Origin: Actinomycetales bacterium
Lineage (GTDB): Bacteria > Actinomycetota > Actinomycetes > S36-B12
Assembly: GCA_018970765.1 (NCBI GenBank)
Contig: JAGWVT010000018.1
Span: 1 to 42,525 of the forward strand
Direction: 5' to 3'
Length of the DNA stretch: 42,525 nt
Shown here one piece after another: positions 31,948-39,429 of the stretch (positions within the stretch are counted from its first letter, which is position 1; each line of letters opens with the position of its first letter). Below the pieces are notes generated by a model. It worked only from the letters and a program-made list of their open reading frames with translations. It did not search any database and was not told where the DNA came from. The translations under genes were made by a program, and so were the position numbers.

Positions 31948-32021
31948 CTGGAATACTAAGGGGCCGGCGCCCCTATGGGGTGGCATTCGGGGATTTTGTC
32001 GAACCTATGTCAGGGAGATTC

Positions 32022-32726
32022 ATGCGGGTCTTGTTCATGCAGCACGACCACCTGAGTCCACCCGGACCGGTAGGTGACGCATTTACTGATCGTGGTTACG
32101 ACGTCGTGGAGTCACTTGTTGTCGATGAGGCCCACTACTACGAGCCAAACCAACCCTTTACGTTTCCGGATCCCACGAAGTTCGACGTGCTGGTGCCGAT
32201 GGGGTCTCCCTGGGGAGCCTGGGAGGACGAACGGATCGGTCAGTGGCTGCTGCCTGAACTGCAGTGGCTTCAGGAGGCCGATTCGGCCGGGGTACCCGTC
32301 CTGGGGCTGTGCTTCGGCGGACAGATTCTGGCGCGAGCCCATGGTGGGTCGGTCCAGCGCGCACCGGACTGCGAAATAGGTTGGACGAACATTTGGACTG
32401 ATGACCCGACGCTGGTGGAGTCCGGACCCTGGTTTGAGTTCCATTACGACCGATGGAGCCTGCCACCAGGAGCACGTGAAGTGGCACGCACCACTCGCGC
32501 GTCACAGGCGTTCGTTTTGCGGCGCAACTTGGCGCTGCAATTCCACCCCGAAGTGACGGCCGAGGCACTGGCCGGTTGGTACGTCACGGACGGCCGAAAC
32601 CTCGTTGCCAAGGATGGGCAGGACCCGGACGTTCTTCTAGCCTTCACTCAGGCAGAGGAACAAAGCGCTGCGCAACGAGCGCGCCGCCTCGTCAATAACT
32701 TCCTCGATCAGGTGGCCTTTGCTTAG
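32022..32726 (+). CDS. Class I glutamine amidotransferase-like protein
   Basis: The 234-residue protein has the class I GATase fold with the triad visible: nucleophile C97 in VLGLCFGGQILA, H175 and E177 in LQFHPEV. It has no partner synthase domain, so it is a free-standing hydrolase or transferase acting on a gamma-glutamyl amide. In aniline and related operons such proteins (AtdA2/TdnT type) accompany a GS-like ligase. The ATG at 32022 has AGGGAG upstream; an earlier in-frame ATG at 31902 would add an unlikely N-terminus. Its stop overlaps the stop of the convergent P450 gene by three bases. Confidence 0.85.
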   Translation: MRVLFMQHDHLSPPGPVGDAFTDRGYDVVESLVVDEAHYYEPNQPFTFPDPTKFDVLVPMGSPWGAWEDERIGQWLLPELQWLQEADSAGVPVLGLCFGGQILARAHGGSVQRAPDCEIGWTNIWTDDPTLVESGPWFEFHYDRWSLPPGAREVARTTRASQAFVLRRNLALQFHPEVTAEALAGWYVTDGRNLVAKDGQDPDVLLAFTQAEEQSAAQRARRLVNNFLDQVAFA

Positions 32727-33979
32727 CGCGGCACCGTCCGTACTGGGAAGCGCTTGATGCCATGGATGAAATTCGACCTTAGGTAATCGATCTCCCCATC
32801 GGGGACGATGTCGACATCACGTGCGAGGAGATCTTCGAACATGATGCGAATTTCCATCCGAGCGAGTGAGTTTCCTAGACACATATGAGGTCCGCCACGC
32901 CCGAACGTCATGTGTTCATTGGGCTTACGGGTGACGTCGAAGTGCATCGGGTCGACGAAGATGTCTTCGTCACGATTTCCGGACGCGAACCAGCAGACCA
33001 CCTTCTGACCGGCCTTGATCTGCCTGTTGCCAAGCACCGTGTCCTGGGTGGTCGTTCGCCTCATGTGGTACACCGGCGAAGCGCAACGTAGGAATTCCTC
33101 AACCGCCCAGGGAATCAATTCCGGCTCTGCTCGTAGCAGCGCAATGGCGTCTGGATTTTGGATGAGGTTGTTCATCGTGTGCGAGATGGTGTGCCGGGTC
33201 GTCTCGTTGCCGGCGATAACGAGCAAAAGGAAATAGTTGCGGAAGTCACGGTCGTCCAAGGCCTTGCCGTCACTGGGCACTTGGTTTACCAGCCTCGAGA
33301 CAATGTCAATGCCATCGCCACCCCTGCGCGCATTCGCCAAGCTGAACCCATAGTCGAAGACCTCTAGGGCCGCCGGGCTACGGAATGGCAGATCGCGGTA
33401 CTTCTCGCTTTCCTCGCTGTCCAAGAGCACGTCGGCATGCTCTGGGTCTGTATTGCCCACCATGCGGTTACCCCACTTGATTAGTTGGGGGATGTCAGCC
33501 TCCGGTACATCCATCAGTTTGGCCAGGACCCGGATCGGGAAATCGGCCGCAACCTCGGCTACGAAGTCGAATCGCTCCTTCTTCAACGCCTCGTCGACGG
33601 TGTTTGCTGTGAGCCCACGCAGAAATGTCTCGTATACGGCGAGTGCGCGTGGGGTGAAGTCGTACTGCAGGAGCTTGCGCAGCGCGCGATGACGCGCACC
33701 ATCCATGTCGAGCATCGACTTGCGGATCTCGATCTGGCTTTCATCGAGTTCCTCCAGGGCCGTAGCACCAATTTCACTCGAGTAAGTCTGCGTATCCATC
33801 AGCACGGTCATGATGTCTTCGTAGCGAGTCACCGCCCAGAAGCCGTGATTTGGAGCGGGTTCCTCTTGCCAGGAGATGGGGTCATTACGCCTGAGGTCGG
33901 CGAACACGTCCCAGGGAGCGCCGTTGGCGAAGAGGTCATTGTTTGCCAGCTGAGCCGCCGTGAGTGACGTCATCGTCAT
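32723..33979 (-). CDS. Cytochrome P450, CYP124/125/142-like
   Basis: The 418-residue soluble P450 has the haem-thiolate loop FGRGGPHMCLG with ligand C367. It has the extra residue before the His found in the actinobacterial CYP124/125/142 group. The I-helix is AGNETTRH with the usual acid-alcohol pair. EEFLR provides the K-helix ExxR motif. The C-terminal LRSNFIHGIKRFPV is also typical of that group, which omega-oxidises steroid or branched-lipid side chains. Either of two ATGs (33979 or 33973) could be the start; AAAGG suits the second. A perfect palindrome lies in its 5' leader, next to the MarR gene. It is 5.2 kb from the ferredoxin and reductase genes that could supply electrons. Confidence 0.92.
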   Translation of the reverse strand: MTMTSLTAAQLANNDLFANGAPWDVFADLRRNDPISWQEEPAPNHGFWAVTRYEDIMTVLMDTQTYSSEIGATALEELDESQIEIRKSMLDMDGARHRALRKLLQYDFTPRALAVYETFLRGLTANTVDEALKKERFDFVAEVAADFPIRVLAKLMDVPEADIPQLIKWGNRMVGNTDPEHADVLLDSEESEKYRDLPFRSPAALEVFDYGFSLANARRGGDGIDIVSRLVNQVPSDGKALDDRDFRNYFLLLVIAGNETTRHTISHTMNNLIQNPDAIALLRAEPELIPWAVEEFLRCASPVYHMRRTTTQDTVLGNRQIKAGQKVVCWFASGNRDEDIFVDPMHFDVTRKPNEHMTFGRGGPHMCLGNSLARMEIRIMFEDLLARDVDIVPDGEIDYLRSNFIHGIKRFPVRTVPR

Positions 33980-33984
33980 GCCTT

Positions 33985-34000
33985 TCCAAACTCGTTTGGA
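33985..34000. promoter_or_regulatory. MarR-type operator candidate: 16-base palindrome
   Basis: TCCAAAC (33985-33991), TC, GTTTGGA (33994-34000) is a perfect inverted repeat. It covers the leader and ribosome-binding region of the P450 gene and lies 40 bases upstream of the divergent MarR gene. A TACAGT -10 candidate for the P450 gene stands on the minus strand at 34021-34016, just upstream of the palindrome, so binding there would block transcription. A CCAAAC half-site recurs at 34637-34642, before the ALDH gene. Confidence 0.6.
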
Positions 34001-34040
34001 CCCGAACCATCACCCACTGTAGACGGCCTGTTGCGCCTGC

Positions 34041-34565
34041 GTGCGGCATTGGCAGACTTCACCCGTGGCCGGACTCCATACCTTGAGTGAGACCGAGCGG
34101 GCGGTTGCCTCGAAGTTAGGGGACTTGAACCTGGACTTCGATGCCATGGCGGTGATCTCGAACCTGTTCCGGGCCTCGAATGCGGTGCGAAACCACCTTG
34201 AGCGTACGGTCTTGGCGAAGTCAGACCTGACCTGGACGGCGTTCGTGGTGCTGTGGGTGACCTGGATCTGGGAGCCCATCGAGACGAGGCAGATCGCTGC
34301 AGAAGGTGGGTTCTCGAAGGCCACACTCAGTGGGGTTCTCACGACCTTGGAGTCACGGCAGTTGGTGACCCGAACTCGTAGTGAGCGCGATGGGCGGTTG
34401 GTTCTTGTCAGTCTGACGCCTTCGGGTCGCCGCCTAATGAAGCGACTCTTCCCAGCGTTCAATGCGCAGGAGCGTCACCTCGCCCGGCACATCGGTGATG
34501 GTGATCTCGGGGCGGCCGCTCAGATGCTGCGGGCGCTGGTCCAAGCAGCTCAATCAACCCCCTGA
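34041..34565 (+). CDS. MarR-family transcriptional regulator
   Basis: The 174-residue protein has the winged helix-turn-helix of MarR regulators. TRQIAAEGGFSKATLSGVLT (about 82-101) is the recognition helix region. The wing SERDGRLVLVSLTPSGRRL follows, and helices at both ends provide dimer contacts. Family members usually repress catabolic or efflux genes and release DNA when they bind an aromatic ligand. It lies between the P450 gene and the ring-cleavage genes, next to a palindrome. It is therefore the likely local regulator of the island. The start is uncertain: GTG at 34041 or at 34065. No ribosome-binding site is clear at either. Confidence 0.88.
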   Translation: MRHWQTSPVAGLHTLSETERAVASKLGDLNLDFDAMAVISNLFRASNAVRNHLERTVLAKSDLTWTAFVVLWVTWIWEPIETRQIAAEGGFSKATLSGVLTTLESRQLVTRTRSERDGRLVLVSLTPSGRRLMKRLFPAFNAQERHLARHIGDGDLGAAAQMLRALVQAAQSTP

Positions 34566-34661
34566 GGGCCAGCTGGGCTGGCGAAAAGCCCCCCAGGACC
34601 TACCCAAGATGGGCTACTCTGTAAATCCATTAGGGGCCAAACGAACTCCCGGGGAGCCGGA

Positions 34662-36125
34662 ATGTTGACCGCAACGGTTGCCGGTGTGCAGGTTGACACG
34701 CGGCATTGGATCGGTGGCGAGCGCGTTGCATCGGCGCAGACATTCACCGACGTATCGCCCATTGATGGACAGGTCCTTGCTGAGGTCGCTCGCGGTGGGC
34801 AGGCTGAGGCGAACGCTGCAGTCGCTGCAGCCGTGGCTGCCTTTCCAGCCTGGGCCAGATTGTCACCCGCAGAACGGGGTGCGATCCTGCACAGAGTCGC
34901 GGATAACGTCGAAGCTCATATCGAGGAACTTGCCCAACTTGAGACCACCGACAACGGATCACTGCTGAGATCGCATCGACGCGGAGTGATGCCGCGCGTG
35001 GTGATGAATCTTCGCTTCTTCGCTGACTATGCAATGGAGCGTCTGCAGTATCCAGTATTCGAGACACGTGGACATTCCAATCACGTGAGTTGGGATCCCT
35101 CCGGAGTCGCCGCCATCATCACCCCGTGGAATGCGCCGTTGATGTTGGCCACATGGCGCATCGGACCAGCACTGGCAGCGGGCGACACCGTAGTTCTCAA
35201 GCCACCGGAGTGGGCACCACTGACAGCTTCGTACTTCGCCGAGCTCGCCCACGAAGCGGGGCTGCCGGCAGGTGTCTTCAACGTGCTGCAGGGATTTGGC
35301 CCTGAAGCCGGCGCTGCGCTAGCTGGACATCCGGATATCGCCCGCATCTGCTTCACCGGTTCGGTACCCACTGCCAAAAAGGTTGCGCACGCGGCTGCAG
35401 AAAACTTGGTGCCGTGTTCCTTCGAACTTGGTGGCAAGAGTCCGACGGTGATTCTTGACGATGCCGACCTTGACCTTGCAGTGGACCTCGCGGTGGAGCA
35501 GTACGACAACGCGGGACAGGTGTGCCTGGCAGGTACCCGACTGCTCGTGCAACGGGGAATCGCCGAAGCTTTTGCTGCGCGTTTCGCGGCGCGTGCCGCC
35601 GAGATTCGTCAGGGCGATCCACGGGATGAGGCAACGCAGATCGGCCCCAATATTCACCTTGACCATGTGGCCCGCGTCGAGGGGTTTGTCATGCGTGCAC
35701 GTGAACAAGGTGCCCGGGTGGTGTTCGGCGGTGCTCGCAATACCGACCTCGGTACGCACTATTTCCATCCGACACTAATCGTGGATGCAGAAGCGGGCAG
35801 CGAGATATTGACCCAAGAGGTATTTGGTCCGGTCCTCACCATGCAGATTTTTGACACCGATGATGAGGGCCTGGCCCTTGCCAACGGGACCGAATTCGGG
35901 TTAGCAGCGTGTGTTGTCACAGGGAGCCGGGCACGCGCCGAATCCTTCTGCAAGCACCTCGTCGCTGGAACAATCTGGGTCAACTGCTTCTTCGTGCGTG
36001 ACCTCGCAGCACCGTTCGGCGGATCCCGAAAATCTGGCATCGGTCGAGAGGGTGGCATCTGGTCCTTCGACTTCTATGCGGACGTCAAGAACACTGTCTA
36101 TTCCCCGAATGGCTGGAGGGAGTAA
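34662..36125 (+). CDS. hpaE: Aldehyde dehydrogenase, HpaE-like (5-carboxymethyl-2-hydroxymuconate semialdehyde dehydrogenase type)
   Basis: The 487-residue protein is an NAD(P)-dependent aldehyde dehydrogenase. ITPWNAPLMLATW (153-165), KPPEWAP (180-186), the general base E255 in FELGGKSP and the nucleophile C288 in NAGQVCLAG are all present. The ending PFGGSRKSGIGREGG is typical. Its place directly before a class III extradiol dioxygenase and an FAH-family gene, in the same operon, suggests the semialdehyde made by 3,4-dihydroxyphenylacetate ring cleavage as substrate. This is inferred from context, as ALDH sequences alone rarely define it. GGGAG precedes the ATG at 34662. A TACTCT hexamer at 34615-34620 may be its -10. 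Confidence 0.82.
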   Translation: MLTATVAGVQVDTRHWIGGERVASAQTFTDVSPIDGQVLAEVARGGQAEANAAVAAAVAAFPAWARLSPAERGAILHRVADNVEAHIEELAQLETTDNGSLLRSHRRGVMPRVVMNLRFFADYAMERLQYPVFETRGHSNHVSWDPSGVAAIITPWNAPLMLATWRIGPALAAGDTVVLKPPEWAPLTASYFAELAHEAGLPAGVFNVLQGFGPEAGAALAGHPDIARICFTGSVPTAKKVAHAAAENLVPCSFELGGKSPTVILDDADLDLAVDLAVEQYDNAGQVCLAGTRLLVQRGIAEAFAARFAARAAEIRQGDPRDEATQIGPNIHLDHVARVEGFVMRAREQGARVVFGGARNTDLGTHYFHPTLIVDAEAGSEILTQEVFGPVLTMQIFDTDDEGLALANGTEFGLAACVVTGSRARAESFCKHLVAGTIWVNCFFVRDLAAPFGGSRKSGIGREGGIWSFDFYADVKNTVYSPNGWRE

Positions 36126-36127
36126 CC

Positions 36128-37027
36128 ATGGGCGAAGTCGTGGGTGCCGGGCTCTTGGCGCATGTCCCCACCATCATGTTGCCTGAGCAGATCCGCAAGG
36201 AACTCAACGACGGGCAGGAAATCTCACTGGTCCCAGGCTTGCGCAGGCTCCGGGCCGAGGTGTTCGACCAACTCGACTACGACACGGTTGTCGTGCTGGA
36301 TTCGCATTGGGCAACCACGGTGGAGTTTGTGGTGACGGCGCAGGAGCGTCGCGCCGGTCTATTCACGTCAGAGGAACTACCCCGAGGAATGACGCGCATC
36401 CCGTACGACTTTCGAGGTGACCCTGCGCTAGCCCAACTCATGGGCGATGCGGGCGAGACCGCCGGAACATGGATGACACCCATTGATGACCCGTACCTGC
36501 CAATCTTCTACGCAACCGTCAACCTTTGGGACTTCCTCGGTCGGGGCCTGCCGGACAAGCGCTGGATTTCGGTGAGCGTCTGTCAGACAGGTGACACCGA
36601 AGACTTCCTCCGAGCAGGTCGAGCCATCAAGCGTGCAATCGAGGCAAGCGATAGGAAGGTGCTCATCATCGCCTCCGGTGCTTTGTCGCATACCTTCTGG
36701 CCGCTGCGCGAACTCCGCAAACATGAGGCAAGCGACCCCAAGCACATCTTCACCGCAGGGGCGCGGGCGGCGGACGAGGAACGCATCGGCTGGTTCCAGG
36801 AGGGTGATCACGCCCGCGTGCTCGCGACGATGCCTGAGTTCCTCACGTTCAAGCCGGAGGCGCGGTTTGCGCACTACCTGATGATGATCGGAGCCTTGGG
36901 CGAGGAGGAAGTCAATGCCCCCGGCCGCCTGTACAGCGATTACGAGAATTCCATCGGAACTGGTCAAGTTCATCTGTGGTTTGACCGACCGGCATCGGGC
37001 TGGACGAAGGGTGCGGTGGCGGCGTGA
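36128..37027 (+). CDS. hpaD: Class III extradiol ring-cleavage dioxygenase, HpaD/HpcB-like
   Basis: The 299-residue protein belongs to the LigB-type (class III) extradiol dioxygenases and opens the ring of a catechol next to its hydroxyls. Metal-ligand candidates are H12 in LAHVPTI and H60 in VLDSHW. The active-site acid/base region is ASGALSHTFWPLRE. This arrangement matches the homoprotocatechuate 2,3-dioxygenases of the HpcB/HpaD line rather than protocatechuate 4,5-dioxygenases with split subunits. GGAGGGAG precedes the ATG at 36128, two bases after the ALDH stop. Its own stop overlaps the next start (GTGA). Confidence 0.83.
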   Translation: MGEVVGAGLLAHVPTIMLPEQIRKELNDGQEISLVPGLRRLRAEVFDQLDYDTVVVLDSHWATTVEFVVTAQERRAGLFTSEELPRGMTRIPYDFRGDPALAQLMGDAGETAGTWMTPIDDPYLPIFYATVNLWDFLGRGLPDKRWISVSVCQTGDTEDFLRAGRAIKRAIEASDRKVLIIASGALSHTFWPLRELRKHEASDPKHIFTAGARAADEERIGWFQEGDHARVLATMPEFLTFKPEARFAHYLMMIGALGEEEVNAPGRLYSDYENSIGTGQVHLWFDRPASGWTKGAVAA

Positions 37028-37902
37028 CCGAGTATCGACGGATCCTGCTTGACGGTTATCCATGTCAGGTAGTTCGGCATGGAGATGAACTCGTTTCGTC
37101 CGATGGTCGGGTGGTGGCTGTCAACGATGCCGTGCACCTGCCGCCAACTGAACCTTCGAAAATCATCTGCGTCCACTTGAACTACCAGTCGCGCACTGAT
37201 GAATTCATGACACGCCTGCCACCCGCTCCGACCTATTTTCACAAGCCCATCACCGCGCTGAACTCGCATCGGGCTGGCGTCGTACGACCGCTCGGCTGCA
37301 AGTGGCTGAACTACGAGGGTGAAATTGTCATCGTGATCGGGCGCACCTGCCGGAACATCTCACCGCAGGAAGCAGGCAACTACATCGCCGGATACACGGT
37401 GGGCAATGACTATGGGCTGCATGACTTTCGAGACACCGACGCCGGCTCGATGCTGCGCGTCAAAGGGAGCGACACCTTGGCGCCGGTGGGCCCAGGCCTC
37501 GTGACCGACTGGGATTTCCGCAATAAGGGTATTCAGACTCGCGTCAACGGGGTGGTCAAGCAGAACTCGACCACCGCCGAGATGGAGTGGGATATGCACT
37601 ACCTCGTTGCTGATATCGCACGACTCATCACCCTGTCTCCGGGCGACCTGTTGTTCTCCGGCACGCCGGCCTACTCAAGGCCAGTGCAGCCAGGTGATGT
37701 TGTCGAGGTCGAGGTCGAGGGGTTGGGTACGTTGACCAACCACATTGTTGACGGACCGACTCCGGTGCGCACTGACGTTGGAGCGCAGCCCACGGAGAGT
37801 GAAGAAGTGGTATCCACGGCCCTGGGCGGGGATTGGGAGTTCCGCGGTATTCGCACGCCCTCAAAGGACCTCTATCCCTCACGCATCAACGTCAACGAGT
37901 AG
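37024..37902 (+). CDS. hpaG: Fumarylacetoacetate hydrolase-family protein, HpaG-like isomerase/decarboxylase
   Basis: The 292-residue protein has the FAH catalytic domain. Metal ligands are expected at E98 and E100 in YEGEIVIVIG and at D129 in GNDYGLHDF. GSDTLAPVGP and SPGDLLFSGTPAY are also typical. Proteins of this type in the homoprotocatechuate pathway decarboxylate 5-oxo-pent-3-ene-1,2,5-tricarboxylate and isomerise the product (HpaG). Enteric HpaG has two such domains, whereas this has one. A C-terminal extension of about 40 residues (from about 250) has no motif. The start GTG at 37024 overlaps the dioxygenase stop. The pathway's HpaF, HpaH and HpaI equivalents are not in the window. 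Confidence 0.82.
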   Translation: MTEYRRILLDGYPCQVVRHGDELVSSDGRVVAVNDAVHLPPTEPSKIICVHLNYQSRTDEFMTRLPPAPTYFHKPITALNSHRAGVVRPLGCKWLNYEGEIVIVIGRTCRNISPQEAGNYIAGYTVGNDYGLHDFRDTDAGSMLRVKGSDTLAPVGPGLVTDWDFRNKGIQTRVNGVVKQNSTTAEMEWDMHYLVADIARLITLSPGDLLFSGTPAYSRPVQPGDVVEVEVEGLGTLTNHIVDGPTPVRTDVGAQPTESEEVVSTALGGDWEFRGIRTPSKDLYPSRINVNE

Positions 37903-37957
37903 GTCGAGGGATGTTGCGGCTTACCATGAACACACCAATGGAGAAGGGATTGATTGC

Positions 37958-38149
37958 ATGACCGTCAAGATCACCGTCGACATGGACCTTTGCCAGAACT
38001 ACGGCCAGTGCTGCTACGAGGCCCCGGATGTCTTTCAACTCGACGATGAAGGCCACCTGAAGTTCATCGCTGAGGTAGACGATTCACGTCGCGATGACGT
38101 TGAAGCGGCTGCTGACGTTTGTCCGATGCAGGCAATCACCGTCGAATAG
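37958..38149 (+). CDS. [3Fe-4S]-type P450 ferredoxin
   Basis: The 63-residue protein is a small single-cluster ferredoxin of the type that feeds actinobacterial P450s. Cysteines C12 and C18 (DLCQNYGQCCYEAPD) and C55 in DVCPMQA provide three ligands. The position between the first two that would hold a fourth cysteine in 4Fe-4S proteins is Tyr15. The chain is acidic, as expected for docking on P450 and reductase. The ATG at 37958 has GGAGAAGGG upstream. It lies 55 bases after the FAH gene and 65 bases before the reductase gene, in the same direction, so it likely serves the two P450s of the island. Confidence 0.92.
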   Translation: MTVKITVDMDLCQNYGQCCYEAPDVFQLDDEGHLKFIAEVDDSRRDDVEAAADVCPMQAITVE

Positions 38150-38214
38150 GCCGTTCGCCACTTCGATCGACAAGACCGCGAAGGAAACGAGGCCCAACCT
38201 ATGCCCGATGTCAG

Positions 38215-39429
38215 ATGACCAGGGTTGTTGTCGTCGGGGCGGGCTTGGCAGGCCTTCGAACAGCTGAGGCACTTCGAGCCAACGGCTATTCCGGCTCAAT
38301 CACCGTCGTTGGTGACGAGGAGTACCTGCCGTATAACCGTCCACCCCTGTCCAAGGAAGCGTTGTTGACGGGCGTCGACCCAGAGAAACTCGAATTCCGT
38401 CGTCGCGACGCTCTTGCGGATGTTGAGTGGGTCCTCGGCCAGGCCGTTCGTGAAGCTGACCTTGCCGCTGGCCGAGTTCGTCTTGCTGACGGTTCCACGC
38501 GGGAATTCGACGGGCTAGTGATTGCATCAGGAATTCGTCCGCGGCTCCTACCAATACCCGGGCCCCGCGAGGGTCGGGTCGTGCTGCGCACCATTGATGA
38601 TGCACGCGCGCTACGGCCGCTAATTCGCCCCGGGGCTCAGGTGATCATCCTGGGTGCGGGATTCATCGGCTGCGAGGTGGCGGCAACAGCACGCAAACTC
38701 GGGGCCAATGTTCATGTGGTGGCTATTGACCCTGAGCCGATGGTGCGTCCACTAGGGGTGGAACTGGGCGCGGGAATGCGCCGCAGGCATGAAGCACATG
38801 GTGTGCATTTTCATCTTGGCATTGGGATCGATGCTTGCCACGGACATAGCACGGATGAACGCCTGGCCTCGGTGAGCCTGAGCAATGGCACCGAACTGCC
38901 TGCCGATCTGCTTGTGGAGGCGGTGGGCTCGGTGACGAATGTGGAATGGCTGACGGGCAACGGCCTGGATCTCTCCGACGGCGTACACGTTGACAGCGGC
39001 ATGCGCGTGGTGGGTACGGATGCGTTCGTCGTCGCTGCCGGTGATGTGGCGCGCTATCCGAATGCACTGTTCGGTCCGGTTGCACGTCGAATCGAGCATT
39101 GGAATATGCCAACCGAAACCGGGCGCCGTGCAGGTGCCACCCTGGCTGCACTACTCGCGGGCGAAGAGCCGACTAAGGAACCATTCACGGCGATGCCCTC
39201 GTTCTGGTCCGATCAGTACGAACACACCATCCAGTCGTTCGGTATGCCTGGCCTGGCCACGGACATCGTGATGGCCGCAGGAACTCCAGATGAGCCTTGC
39301 ATTGCCGAGTACCGAGATGACAGCGGCCTCGTTGGCGTGGTTGGCATTGATCGCACCTCTGAGCTGGCCCCCTACCGCAAGGAATTGATGGCGCGAAGGC
39401 CTGTCACCAGCGAACATGCAGGGCAATAG
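38215..39429 (+). CDS. NAD(P)H-dependent ferredoxin reductase
   Basis: The 404-residue flavoprotein transfers electrons from NAD(P)H to ferredoxin. It has the FAD-binding VVVGAGLAGLRTAEALR (4-20), the PYNRPPLSKEALL motif, the nucleotide-binding VIILGAGFIGCEVAATARKLG (split across 140-161), and the FAD-binding DVARYPNALFG. This layout matches the putidaredoxin-reductase class. AAGGAAACGAGG stands upstream. The first ATG after it (38201) opens a five-codon frame whose TGA overlaps the true ATG at 38215. The 3' end overlaps the second P450 gene by 26 bases on the other strand. Confidence 0.9.
   Translation: MTRVVVVGAGLAGLRTAEALRANGYSGSITVVGDEEYLPYNRPPLSKEALLTGVDPEKLEFRRRDALADVEWVLGQAVREADLAAGRVRLADGSTREFDGLVIASGIRPRLLPIPGPREGRVVLRTIDDARALRPLIRPGAQVIILGAGFIGCEVAATARKLGANVHVVAIDPEPMVRPLGVELGAGMRRRHEAHGVHFHLGIGIDACHGHSTDERLASVSLSNGTELPADLLVEAVGSVTNVEWLTGNGLDLSDGVHVDSGMRVVGTDAFVVAAGDVARYPNALFGPVARRIEHWNMPTETGRRAGATLAALLAGEEPTKEPFTAMPSFWSDQYEHTIQSFGMPGLATDIVMAAGTPDEPCIAEYRDDSGLVGVVGIDRTSELAPYRKELMARRPVTSEHAGQ

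Noticed and set aside
37690-37725. GAGGTC hexamer repeated within the FAH-family gene
   Set aside because: It is in frame, encodes alternating Val-Glu in a beta strand typical of the family, and needs no other explanation.
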